Shown one piece after another: positions 16,415 through 24,727 of a stretch of DNA of 64,000 nucleotides. This DNA comes from Eubacterium coprostanoligenes (GTDB taxonomy: Bacteria; Bacillota; Clostridia; Oscillospirales; Acutalibacteraceae). The stretch's first letter is position 1, and every line of letters begins with the position of its first letter. The stretch lies in assembly GCF_900167205.1 (NCBI RefSeq), contig NZ_FUWW01000002.1, forward strand, positions 62,001 through 126,000, written 5' to 3'. The position numbers and the translations under genes are program-made. The notes below the pieces were generated by a model, which saw only the letters and a list, made by a program, of their open reading frames with translations, ran no database searches and was not told where the DNA came from.

Positions 16415-17809
16415 ATGGAAAAGAAAAGAAACAGCTTTAAAGGCTCAATCGGCTTCGTTCTTGCGGCAGCAGGTAGTGCCGTAGGTCTTGGAAACATTTG
16501 GCGTTTCCCTTATTTGGCAGCCAAAGATAACGGAGGATTCTTCATCTTTTGCTATATCATTTTGGCGCTCACATTCGGCTTTACTCTTCTTGTTACCGAG
16601 ATTGCAATCGGCAGAAAGACAAAGCAATCACCACTCACCGCTTATGCACAAATCAACAAAAAATTCAGACCGCTCGGTACAATTGCTACTCTTGTGCCAA
16701 TCATTATTTTGCCATATTATTGTGCAATCGGCGGATGGGTACTCAAGTATTTCATCAGCTTTGCAACAGGCGATGGCGTAGCAGCTGCAGCGGATAACTA
16801 CTTTACAGACCATATCACAAGTTTGTGGCTTCCAATCATTTTGATGGCTGTATATGTTGTTGCAACCGCAGCAATCGTTTTTGGCGGCGTAAACAAGGGT
16901 ATTGAAAAGACAAGCAGAATTCTTATGCCGATACTCTTTATTCTTATTTGTTGCATCGGTGTTTTCGCACTTACTCTTAAGTACACAGATGCAGACGGCG
17001 TAACCCGTACAGGCTTGCAGGGTCTCAAGATTTATCTTGTTCCTGATTTCAAGGCACTCACTTTGAAGTCAGCATTTACAACTATTTTTGATGCACTCGG
17101 TCAGCTTTTCTACTCAATCAGCGTTGCTATGGGTATTATGATTGCTTACGGTTCTTATGTTAATGACGACACAAACCTTATGAAGTCTGTTAACCAAATC
17201 GAAATTTTTGACACCTTGGTTGCACTTCTTGCAGGTCTTATGATCATTCCTTCAGTGTTCGTATTTATGGGCAAGGACGGTATGACAGCAGGCCCGGGCT
17301 TGATGTTTATCTCACTTCCAAAGGTATTTGCCGCAATGGGCAAAATCGGTATTGTAGTCGGCGTTGTATTCTTCGTTATGGTACTTTTTGCCGCTATCAC
17401 ATCATCTGTTTCAATTATGGAGGCTATCGTTGCTTCTCTTATGGACAGATTCCACTGGAAGCGTAACACAGCAGGCGTTGTTGTTTTGATTTATTCATTG
17501 GTTGCAGGTACAATTGTTTGCCTTGGCTACAACAAGCTCTACTTTGAACTCACACTTCCAAACGGCACGGTTGGTCAAATCCTTGATGTTATGGACTATG
17601 TCAGCAACAACATCTTTATGCCTATCGTTGCATTCTTCACATGTATTCTTATCGGTTGGGTTGCAAAGCCAAAGACCATTATTGATGAAGTTACAAAGAA
17701 CGGCGAAAAGTTCAATCGTAAGTTTATCTACAATGTAACAATCAAGTTTGTTGCTCCGGCACTTTTGGTTGTCCTCTTTGCACAGGCAATCGGATTGTTC
17801 AGCTTCTAA
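16415..17809 (+). CDS. Sodium-dependent (NSS/SNF family) amino acid transporter
   Basis: A 464-residue symporter with about 11 membrane helices, related to LeuT. The helix-1 signature AVGLGNIWRFPYLAAKDNGG carries the unwound Na+/substrate site. LGQLFYSISVAMGIMIAYGSY matches helix 6, and the long C-terminal helices are present. NSS members take up amino acids or related amines using the Na+ gradient. The substrate is unknown. Own promoter and terminator; single gene. Confidence 0.93.
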   Translation: MEKKRNSFKGSIGFVLAAAGSAVGLGNIWRFPYLAAKDNGGFFIFCYIILALTFGFTLLVTEIAIGRKTKQSPLTAYAQINKKFRPLGTIATLVPIIILPYYCAIGGWVLKYFISFATGDGVAAAADNYFTDHITSLWLPIILMAVYVVATAAIVFGGVNKGIEKTSRILMPILFILICCIGVFALTLKYTDADGVTRTGLQGLKIYLVPDFKALTLKSAFTTIFDALGQLFYSISVAMGIMIAYGSYVNDDTNLMKSVNQIEIFDTLVALLAGLMIIPSVFVFMGKDGMTAGPGLMFISLPKVFAAMGKIGIVVGVVFFVMVLFAAITSSVSIMEAIVASLMDRFHWKRNTAGVVVLIYSLVAGTIVCLGYNKLYFELTLPNGTVGQILDVMDYVSNNIFMPIVAFFTCILIGWVAKPKTIIDEVTKNGEKFNRKFIYNVTIKFVAPALLVVLFAQAIGLFSF

Positions 17810-17822
17810 ACTTAATAATGAT

Positions 17823-17855
17823 AAAAATGCAGACTCGTTGAGTCTGCATTTTTTT
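17823..17855 (+). terminator. Intrinsic terminator of the NSS transporter gene
   Basis: AAAATGCAGACTC / GAGTCTGCATTTT stem followed by a T run. Confidence 0.9.
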
Positions 17856-17902
17856 GTTGATGTTGAGGATGGTTTGTGCTATTATTTTTTAGAGGTGACA
17901 TT

Positions 17903-18382
17903 ATGCAAAAAGACAAAACAAATGTTATGCGTGTGCTTGACCAAAAGAAACTTGAATACACGCACTACGCATATGACAATATGACCACAAATGCGGTTGA
18001 AGTGGCAAACGAACTTGGCACCGACCCGCAGTTTTTATACAAAACATTGGTGACGGTCGGCAAATCAAAGGAACATTATGTTTTTATGGTACCTGCCGAG
18101 CACGAACTTGATTTGAAAAAAGCCGCAAAGGCAGTCGGCGAAAAAAGTATCGAGATGCTTCCGCAAAAGGAATTGCTCCCACTCACAGGCTATATCCACG
18201 GCGGATGCTCGCCTATAGGGATGAAAAAGCAATTTAAAACAACTATCCATATCAACGCTCAAGAAGCAGAAAAAATCTTTTTCTCGGGTGGCAGAGTGGG
18301 CTGTCAGGTTTGCACCTCACCAAAAAATTTGGAAAAGGTCATCCGACTTCAGTATAAGGACATAATTAAAGACGCTGATTGA
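17903..18382 (+). CDS. ybaK: Cys-tRNA(Pro)/Cys-tRNA(Cys) deacylase YbaK
   Basis: A 159-residue trans-editing enzyme of the YbaK/ProRS-INS family that hydrolyses mischarged Cys-tRNA(Pro). It shows LDQKKLEYTHYAYDN, a conserved Lys in FLYKTLVTVGKSKEHYVFMV, VPAEHELDLKKAAKA, then GYIHGGCSPIGMKKQF and GRVGCQVCTSP, all family features. ATG 17903 follows AGAGGTG; upstream in-frame codons lack a ribosome-binding site. It ends 12 bp before a structured repeat. Confidence 0.93.
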   Translation: MQKDKTNVMRVLDQKKLEYTHYAYDNMTTNAVEVANELGTDPQFLYKTLVTVGKSKEHYVFMVPAEHELDLKKAAKAVGEKSIEMLPQKELLPLTGYIHGGCSPIGMKKQFKTTIHINAQEAEKIFFSGGRVGCQVCTSPKNLEKVIRLQYKDIIKDAD

Positions 18383-18393
18383 TTCAGCGATTT

Positions 18394-18679
18394 AAACTGT
18401 CGATAAAGCCCCTGAAACACGCCAAAATTATAATAAACCGAATAATGCCTCCTCTTTTAATAAAAGGGGAGGTGGCAACACGAAGTGTTGACGGTGGGGT
18501 TTTAAAAAAGCTGTAAGTATCGAACTTACAGCTTTTTTGGCGTTTTTCGTTTTTTGCTTGGGGGCGGTACAATCGTACAGCTCCCACTCGCAATAAAACG
18601 AAATTCAGAAACTTTCTCAACAGCCTACAGTGTCTTAGACTGTCGATTAAGCCCTTGAACCACGCCAAAATATAATTAA
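18394..18679 (+). repeat. Multi-hairpin intergenic repeat, copy A
   Basis: Fills the ~340-bp gap between the convergent ybaK and radical SAM genes. In order on the plus strand: ACTGTCGATAAAGCCC; hairpin CCTCCTC..GGGGAGG; hairpin CAACAC-GAA-GTGTTG; a 14-bp stem AAAAAAGCTGTAAG with 7-base loop TATCGAA (TTCGATA on the other strand); a large stem around GGTACAATCGTAC; then TTTCTCAACAGCC. The first ~40 bases (18396-18435) recur in degraded form at 18639-18677, as if a second unit began and was truncated. Alignable with copy B (62953-63214, reverse) over nearly its full length. Confidence 0.85.
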
Positions 18680-18715
18680 CCCCGAACTGTTCGCCTTTTG
18701 GAGCAGTTCGGGGTT
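18678..18715 (-). terminator. Terminator hairpin of the radical SAM gene
   Basis: 12-bp stem AACCCCGAACTG / CAGTTCGGGGTT lying 6 bp beyond the stop codon; the T-rich run on the minus strand is weak (TTAATTATATTTT). Confidence 0.7.
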
Positions 18716-18721
18716 AAGTTT

Positions 18722-20125
18722 TTATTGTTCGTTTTTGGCTTCGTCGGTGTCACGGTAGTATTGAGTGAATGGGTGGAAGCGTTCTTGTTCTTCCCAAATC
18801 TGCTTTGCCATCGGTGCCCATTCTTTTGCATAAAGGTCGCACTTTGAGCAAAGCTCATCTGCCGATTCAGGGCAGGTGAGGTTTGTTGATTTTGCACCCG
18901 TTACATCAATGATATGTCTTAACGCCTGTGGATTTTCAAGCATCGGGCAAGGGCGAAGCATATTGTCATTGAACGGCTGACCCTTGTAATACTGCTTGAA
19001 AAGAGGAGAACGCAAACATTCGAGAATACTCTTTTCTCTGATGTTGCTGTCGCTGTAGTGGATGAATACGCAAGGCTCTGCGTCACCCTCGCTGTTGATG
19101 TGGAAATAGTTTCTGCCACCTGCGATGCAACCGCCAACGAACTCGCCGTCGTTTTGGAAGTCCATAACAAATATCGGCTTGCCGTTTCTTGTTCTTCTCT
19201 TTTTTCGGATGGTTCTGTACACGTGCTCTCTCTGTTCAGGTGTGAGAAGCAATGAGGTGTCGGCATCCGAGCCGATTGGCATATAGTGGAAGTAGAGTGC
19301 AAATTTTGCACCTGCTTCGATTTCCATATCATAGAACTTGTCGGATGTTACGGCTTGGTAGTTTTTGCTTGTGTAGCAAATTGATGTGCCGAAAATACAC
19401 TTGTGCTTTTTGAGGAGTGCCATTGCGTCAACAACTTTTTTGTATACGCCTTCGCCTCGTCTGAAATCGGTTGTTTCTTCCGTGCCTTCGATAGAAAGTG
19501 CAAGTGCAAAGTTGCCCGATTTTTTCAATTCCTCGCAGAATTCGTCATCAACCAATGTGCCGTTTGTGAATGCAAGGAAGATGCAATCCGGGTTTTCCTT
19601 TGTGACGGTGAGAATATCTTTCTTTCGAACAAGCGGTTCACCGCCTGTAAACATAAAGAAGTGTGTGCCGAGTGCCTTTGCTTCGGTAACAATCTTTCTC
19701 ATTTCGTCAAGTGTAAGATTTGAGTGATGACCGTATTCCGCCGCCCAACAGCCTTTGCATTTGAGGTTGCATGCAGAGGTAGGGTCCATAAGAATAATCC
19801 AAGGAATGTTGCATTTGAGCTTATCTCTGTTTTCACGCAGGGTTGAAGTTCCAATATATCCTGCATCAATCGCAAAGGTAAGAAGCACATTCGTTAGAAG
19901 CTCCTTGTCGGTTTCCTCGATAATGCGATAAACATAATCGTTCCAAGTGTTTTGCGGATTGGTGATAACATCAAGCGGAGCAGTCCATGTTGTTTCAGGG
20001 AACAGATTTCCTGTAACAGCCTTGCCGATTTTAAGCACTTTTGGAATGTTCTTTTTTGGGTTTTTGTAAACATAATTCACAAGCGGTCTGCCTATCTTGT
20101 GTAATGTGCTTGCTTTGAACTTCAT
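18722..20125 (-). CDS. Radical SAM protein with C-terminal Cys-rich region
   Basis: A 467-residue radical S-adenosylmethionine enzyme. The 4Fe-4S motif is Cys119, Cys123, Cys126 in SACNLKCKGC. FMFTGGEPLVRK is the SAM-binding GGE motif and LALSIEGTEETTDFRRG follows the strand order of the barrel. Further Cys residues near the C-terminus (CIAGG, PCVF, CPMLEN, CPESADELCSKC) could hold auxiliary clusters as in SPASM-like proteins. The N-terminal ~100 residues are an extension of unknown role. The substrate is unknown and no RiPP precursor is adjacent. Downstream of argS by 30 bp, probably the last gene of the ddl operon. Confidence 0.85.
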   Translation of the reverse strand: MKFKASTLHKIGRPLVNYVYKNPKKNIPKVLKIGKAVTGNLFPETTWTAPLDVITNPQNTWNDYVYRIIEETDKELLTNVLLTFAIDAGYIGTSTLRENRDKLKCNIPWIILMDPTSACNLKCKGCWAAEYGHHSNLTLDEMRKIVTEAKALGTHFFMFTGGEPLVRKKDILTVTKENPDCIFLAFTNGTLVDDEFCEELKKSGNFALALSIEGTEETTDFRRGEGVYKKVVDAMALLKKHKCIFGTSICYTSKNYQAVTSDKFYDMEIEAGAKFALYFHYMPIGSDADTSLLLTPEQREHVYRTIRKKRRTRNGKPIFVMDFQNDGEFVGGCIAGGRNYFHINSEGDAEPCVFIHYSDSNIREKSILECLRSPLFKQYYKGQPFNDNMLRPCPMLENPQALRHIIDVTGAKSTNLTCPESADELCSKCDLYAKEWAPMAKQIWEEQERFHPFTQYYRDTDEAKNEQ

Positions 20126-20155
20126 AAAAATCTCTTTTCTGTATTGATTTTATTA

Positions 20156-21844
20156 TTACATTGATTCAGGAACATCAACCTTTAGCATAACAAGGATGTT
20201 CTTGATTGTGTTTTTAACTGCTGTGCAGAGGAAAAGTCTTGCCTCTGTAAGTTCTTTGTCATCGCTGACAACTCTGTGAGCGTTGTAGAATTTGTGGAAA
20301 AGTGTTGCAAGCTCAATTACATAGTGAGTAATTCTTGCAGGGTCGTAGCTCTTTGCCGCACCGATGATTTCATCTGTGAGTGAAGCAAGGTGAGAAATAA
20401 GGTCACGCTCTTCGCTTGAATTAAGTCTGTTGAGAGCTTCTTCTGACGGTGTGGTAACCCCGATTCCCTCATCAGCGGCTTTTTTGATGATTGAGCAAAT
20501 TCTTGCGTGAGCATACTGAACATAGTAAACAGGGTTTTCGCTGCTCTGCTTTGCTGCCAATTCAAGGTCAAAGTCAAAGTGAGAGTTTGGCTCACGAAGA
20601 TTGAAGAAAAATCTTGCTGCGTCAATAGGCACTTCTTCAAGAAGTGTGTTGAGTGTGATTGCCTTGCCCGAACGCTTTGAAAGTTTGATTGTTTCGCCGT
20701 TTCTGACAAGTCTGACCATCTGCATAATAACAATGTCGAGTCTGTCTGCATCAAGACCGAGGGCAGTGAGTGCAGCCTTCATTCTTGGAATATAACCGTG
20801 GTGGTCTGCACCAAGAACATCAATAGCCTTGTCGTAGCCTCTTGTTACGAGCTTGTTGTAGTGATAAGCAATGTCAGGCACAATGTAGGTAGGAATACCG
20901 TTTGCACGAATGAGAACGATGTCTTTGTCGTTGCCAAATTCGCTTGCCTTGAACCAAAGTGCGCCGTCTTGCTCGTAGGTAACACCTTTTTCCTTGAGAG
21001 TTTCAATGATTTTTTGAACCGAACCGTCATTGTGGAGAGTTGATTCTCTGAACCATTTGTCATATTTGATTCTGTATTTGCCAAGGTCTGCTTCAAGACC
21101 TGCAATATTCTTTGGAAGTGCGTATGCAACAAGTGCATCCCTGCGTTCCTGTGAGTCGCATTCTGCGTATTTGTCGCCAACTTCGCTATAGAAGTTTCTT
21201 GCGTGAACGGTGATGTCTTCGCCGTGGTATGCGTCCTCCGGAAGTTCAACATCTTTTCCGCATTCTTGCAAATATCTGACTTCAAGTGAGGTTGCAAACT
21301 TTTCGATTTGGTTGCCCGCATCGTTGATGTAGAATTCTCTTTGAACATCATATCCCGCAGCGTCAAGCACGCTTGCAAGGCAGTCACCGATTGCACCGCC
21401 ACGAGCGTTGCCGATGTGCATAGGTCCTGTTGGATTTGCCGAAACAAATTCAACAAGCATTTTTTTGCCCTCGCCATAGTCCGAACGGCCGTAGTTGTCA
21501 CCGCTTGAAACTATGTCTTTGAGCACATCGCTGTAATATTTGTCTGAAAGATAAAAATTGATGAAGCCGGGACCTGCGATTTCGCATCTGTCGATGTATC
21601 CGCCGTCAAGGCTGAAATTTTTTACTATTGCTTCTGCAATCATTCGAGGTGCTTGGTGGTACGCTCTTGCACCTGCCATTGCAATGTTTGATGAAAAGTC
21701 GCCGTTTTTCTTGTCAGCAGGCTTCTCAATGATGAATTTTGGCATTTCCGCCTCAGGCAAATCACCGCTTTGAGTTGCTTTTTCAACTGCAAGGGCTATT
21801 GCCTCGTTGAGTTTGTTTTCTACTTCTTTTACCATTTTTGACAT
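20156..21844 (-). CDS. argS: Arginyl-tRNA synthetase
   Basis: A 562-residue class I synthetase charging tRNA(Arg). The N-terminal Arg-S additional domain is followed by the Rossmann core with the HIGH-like motif NPTGPMHIGNARGG and the KMSKS-like KLSKRSGKAI, then the DALR anticodon-binding domain (YVQYAHARICSI onwards). GGGAGA precedes the ATG. It lies 14 bp after ywiB, a pairing common in Firmicutes. Confidence 0.97.
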   Translation of the reverse strand: MSKMVKEVENKLNEAIALAVEKATQSGDLPEAEMPKFIIEKPADKKNGDFSSNIAMAGARAYHQAPRMIAEAIVKNFSLDGGYIDRCEIAGPGFINFYLSDKYYSDVLKDIVSSGDNYGRSDYGEGKKMLVEFVSANPTGPMHIGNARGGAIGDCLASVLDAAGYDVQREFYINDAGNQIEKFATSLEVRYLQECGKDVELPEDAYHGEDITVHARNFYSEVGDKYAECDSQERRDALVAYALPKNIAGLEADLGKYRIKYDKWFRESTLHNDGSVQKIIETLKEKGVTYEQDGALWFKASEFGNDKDIVLIRANGIPTYIVPDIAYHYNKLVTRGYDKAIDVLGADHHGYIPRMKAALTALGLDADRLDIVIMQMVRLVRNGETIKLSKRSGKAITLNTLLEEVPIDAARFFFNLREPNSHFDFDLELAAKQSSENPVYYVQYAHARICSIIKKAADEGIGVTTPSEEALNRLNSSEERDLISHLASLTDEIIGAAKSYDPARITHYVIELATLFHKFYNAHRVVSDDKELTEARLFLCTAVKNTIKNILVMLKVDVPESM

Positions 21845-21858
21845 ATCTGTTCTCCCGA

Positions 21859-22284
21859 TTATTCACATAGTCTGAATTTTATTATTACATCATTTTGCGA
21901 AGATATTGCACCGTTGATGTCAATATCGTAGCTGAATTTGAAAGTTCCCTCGGTTTCGTTGAATTCGGTTTTAATTTCTCTGCCGAAGATTCCCATCAGC
22001 ATATCTCCGTATTCTGTGCCGTAGTTGCACAGGTGACGCTTTGATTTTTCGATGATAAGGCAGGAAGAATATGCGCCAGACTTTATCATTTCAACCTTGC
22101 TTTCGTCCTTTGCAATGTTGAGCTTTGCACGAAGCGGAGCGGTGCTGTTTTCAAGCTCCTCGTTGTATCTGATTATGTAATTGTCATCGTCGTGCTCAAA
22201 AGTGCCGACTGTTTTCATTTCTACCTGATCCTTGTCGTCATCAAATTTTTGATGACCGATGATGGTAATCAATGCTTTAGCCAT
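21859..22284 (-). CDS. ywiB: DUF1934 calycin-like protein (YwiB type)
   Basis: A 141-residue beta-rich protein of the DUF1934/YwiB family: a small lipocalin-like barrel with ALITIIGHQKFDDDKDQVEM at the start and YGDMLMGIFGREIKTEF near the middle, ending in a strand DVIIKFRLCE. Function unknown; the fold suggests small-ligand binding. Its place directly upstream of argS is the family's usual context. It starts 3 bp after ddl, so translation is likely coupled. Confidence 0.85.
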   Translation of the reverse strand: MAKALITIIGHQKFDDDKDQVEMKTVGTFEHDDDNYIIRYNEELENSTAPLRAKLNIAKDESKVEMIKSGAYSSCLIIEKSKRHLCNYGTEYGDMLMGIFGREIKTEFNETEGTFKFSYDIDINGAISSQNDVIIKFRLCE

Positions 22285-22287
22285 ATT

Positions 22288-23355
22288 TTAAATAATGCCT
22301 CCACGCTTAATTGCAAGGTCAATGAGTTTGTCGATAAGCTCTGTATATCCCACTCCGACAGCCTCAAAAAGTTTTGGATACATACTGATTGAAGTTTGAC
22401 CCGGGATAGTGTTGATTTCGTTCAAAAGCACTTTTTGGTCATCTTTTGTAACAAAGAAATCGCATCTGCTCATACCCTCACAGCTGAGAGCTTTGTATGC
22501 TCGGAGCGCTTCCTGTCTGACTTCGTTTCTCTTTTCTTCGCTCAAAAGAGCAGGGATGTGAAGCTCGGACGCAGGATTGTTGTATTTTGCGTCAAAATCA
22601 TAGAATTCCGCAGCCGCAACAATTTGACCGACCTCTGCCGCAACAGGTTCTTCGTTGCCGAGAACAGCAACTTCAACCTCTTGTCCTTCGATGAATTCTT
22701 CAAGGATAACTTTTTTGTCCTCTTTGAATGCCTTTTCTATGCCGAGGATGAGTTCTTCCTCGTTGTGAGCCTTTGTTATGCCGACCGATGAGCCGGCATT
22801 TGCAGGCTTAACAAAAATAGGAAATCCCAATTTGTTGATTGCAAGGTCAAGGCATTTTCTGCTGTCCTTGCCGTATTCGTATTCGGTAAAGGCACACCAT
22901 TTTGCTTGCTCAATGCCAAACGCATCTGCAACGGCGTTTGTAACTGCTTTGTCCATACAACTGCCTGAAGAAGTTGCGTCACAGCCGACAAACGGGATTT
23001 GTGCAAGTTGCAAAAGACCTTGAACCGTGCCGTCCTCACCGTTTTTGCCGTGAAGAACAGGGAATACTGCATCAAGCCTGATTTGTTCTGCGTCTTCTGT
23101 TACAATGCCGTGAATTTTGCTGTCAGGTGTGATGTATGCTTTTTTGAGCGATTTTGATTTGAGCCATTTGTCATTCGGAATCATAGTCACATCATCGTCA
23201 AACAAAAACCATTCGCCCTGTTTTGTGATGCCGAGCATAACAATGTTGTATTTTTCTTTGTCTATATTTTCAAGTATGCTTTTGGCGCTGATACAGCTGA
23301 TGTCGTGTTCTGACGATGCTCCGCCGAAAAGTATACCAAGTGTTAGTTTGTTCAT
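22288..23355 (-). CDS. ddl: D-alanine--D-alanine ligase
   Basis: A 355-residue ATP-grasp ligase joining two D-alanines for peptidoglycan precursors. Motifs are ILFGGASSEHDISCISA, FPVLHGKNGEDGTVQGLL, FPIFVKPANAGSSVGITK, ILEEFIEGQEVEVAVLGN and LLNEINTIPGQTSISMYPK. It appears to be the first gene of ddl-ywiB-argS-radical SAM. A promoter-like TTGAAA-17-TAAACT lies upstream on the minus strand (23400-23428). D-Ala-D-Lac specificity is not indicated by anything seen. Confidence 0.95.
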   Translation of the reverse strand: MNKLTLGILFGGASSEHDISCISAKSILENIDKEKYNIVMLGITKQGEWFLFDDDVTMIPNDKWLKSKSLKKAYITPDSKIHGIVTEDAEQIRLDAVFPVLHGKNGEDGTVQGLLQLAQIPFVGCDATSSGSCMDKAVTNAVADAFGIEQAKWCAFTEYEYGKDSRKCLDLAINKLGFPIFVKPANAGSSVGITKAHNEEELILGIEKAFKEDKKVILEEFIEGQEVEVAVLGNEEPVAAEVGQIVAAAEFYDFDAKYNNPASELHIPALLSEEKRNEVRQEALRAYKALSCEGMSRCDFFVTKDDQKVLLNEINTIPGQTSISMYPKLFEAVGVGYTELIDKLIDLAIKRGGII

Positions 23356-23399
23356 TTTAAGTTCACCTTAGTTCTATATCTGTAAGCAATATTCTATAT

Positions 23400-23428
23400 A
23401 GTTTAGCATATTTTAGTTTAGATTTCAA
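23400..23428 (-). promoter_or_regulatory. Probable promoter of the ddl operon
   Basis: Minus-strand TTGAAA (23423-23428), 17-bp spacer, TAAACT (23400-23405). Confidence 0.5.
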
Positions 23429-23466
23429 TATTACTTTAAAATTACTTTTAAAAAATAAATTTTATA

Positions 23467-23495
23467 GTGACAAATAAGTATTAATGTGTTATAAT
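23467..23495 (+). promoter_or_regulatory. Promoter of the five-gene membrane cluster
   Basis: GTGACA (23467-23472), 17-bp spacer, TATAAT (23490-23495). Confidence 0.75.
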
Positions 23496-23549
23496 GCATT
23501 AATTAGTGGGATTGTGTCCTGCAATGAATTTTGATTTGAAGGAGTGATT

Positions 23550-23801
23550 ATGCTGAAAAACAATGTAAACAATGATATTGTCAATGATACAGAAAAATCG
23601 TTAAAGCGTAATTTAAGAACCAAAGGTATACTCATTCCGATTATATTTTCGATTATAGTTGTCGTTGCTTGCGTTTTTCTCGCAAGTCCAAAAGCCGATT
23701 TTTTTCCAAGCGGCAATCATCACGACAGCCTGACAACAACAGCACCAACACAAACAACGGAGTTTAATGAAAATGAATATGCACACATTGTACAAGATTA
23801 A
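23550..23801 (+). CDS. Membrane cluster gene 1: small single-helix membrane protein
   Basis: Not recognised. 83 residues: a polar, Asn/Lys-rich N-terminus of ~27 residues, one membrane helix (ILIPIIFSIIVVVACVFLA) and a short outside tail rich in Thr (TTTAPTQTTEF). By the positive-inside rule the tail is extracytoplasmic. ATG 23550 follows GAAGGAG. Its end overlaps the next gene by ~35 bp, indicating coupled translation. First gene of a five-gene unit. Confidence 0.65.
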   Translation: MLKNNVNNDIVNDTEKSLKRNLRTKGILIPIIFSIIVVVACVFLASPKADFFPSGNHHDSLTTTAPTQTTEFNENEYAHIVQD

Positions 23802-24726
23802 AAGTACATTTTTTGATGTACTGCTTGCATTGCTTTTGTTTTTGTTTTTCGTTCTTGCAGTTGCTTCGCCAACCATCGGCAATTCCGATTTCTACGGCAA
23901 ATTCCTCGGTGGCGACAATATTACAGAGGCTATTCAGGTTTCGCTCAACGAAAAAACTGATAAAATTGCCCAAAAGACAGGTATTGAGCCAAAGGCATTT
24001 GAGTATGCGGTCGGCAAAAACAAAATAAGTGCTTTGCAAAAAGAAATAGTCAAATCTGCTTTCAGCGGAGGCAATTATGATTATTCCGAAAGTTCAAATA
24101 TTGCCGTTTGTTATCGTGACGGCATAAAAGAATTTTATCGTTTTAACGGATTTGAGCTTGATGACGCAAGTTTGGAAAAGGCTGTTCCGCTTGCTTCAAA
24201 AGCGTTCAATGAAGCGATGGGTATAGATAACAATGCCGAATTTTCAACATTTGTCGGCAGGCTCGGCAGAGTTACGGTTATGATTGTTGTTGCAATCTTT
24301 GTGTTGATTGTGGCAATTTCGGTCAAGGTGTTTATGCTCAATGACGGCAGAACAAAAATGTTCAGCCACTATGCTTCATCTATGATTTCTGCCGGATTGG
24401 CGCTTGTTGCACTTTGTGTTTTGAACTTTGCGCTTCAATTTGCCCCTAATATGTATTTGACCGAAAACGGCGGATTGAATATTGCTATGGGTCAAGCGTT
24501 TAATGTGTATTTTATAATCTTGGCTTGCTTCGGTGCAGTGCTTCTTGTAGGCGGATACAGTATGATGATTTATGTTTATCGTTATTATGTTCGCAAGGCG
24601 CAACATCAAAAGCAAGAACTTGAAATAAACAAAACTCTTTATGTCGGAGGCAAGGACGGCGACAAAACCATCGGTGAGCTTGCTGAAGAACACGAAAAAA
24701 TGTATAACAAACAGGAGAAAGAATAA
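23767..24726 (+). CDS. Membrane cluster gene 2: four-helix membrane protein (paralogue of gene 5)
   Basis: Not recognised. 319 residues: helix 1 at ~15-34, an extracytoplasmic domain (~35-165), then helices at ~169-190, ~205-225 and ~245-270, and a charged cytoplasmic tail (RKAQHQKQELEINK onwards). The outside domain begins with GNSDFYGK (residues 38-45), matching GNKQFYVK in gene 5 at the same distance after helix 1; size and topology also match, so the two are likely ancient paralogues. In-frame ATGs at 23767, 23773 and 23779 are all possible starts. No catalytic motif is evident. Confidence 0.75.
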   Translation: MKMNMHTLYKIKSTFFDVLLALLLFLFFVLAVASPTIGNSDFYGKFLGGDNITEAIQVSLNEKTDKIAQKTGIEPKAFEYAVGKNKISALQKEIVKSAFSGGNYDYSESSNIAVCYRDGIKEFYRFNGFELDDASLEKAVPLASKAFNEAMGIDNNAEFSTFVGRLGRVTVMIVVAIFVLIVAISVKVFMLNDGRTKMFSHYASSMISAGLALVALCVLNFALQFAPNMYLTENGGLNIAMGQAFNVYFIILACFGAVLLVGGYSMMIYVYRYYVRKAQHQKQELEINKTLYVGGKDGDKTIGELAEEHEKMYNKQEKE

Positions 24727-24727
24727 T

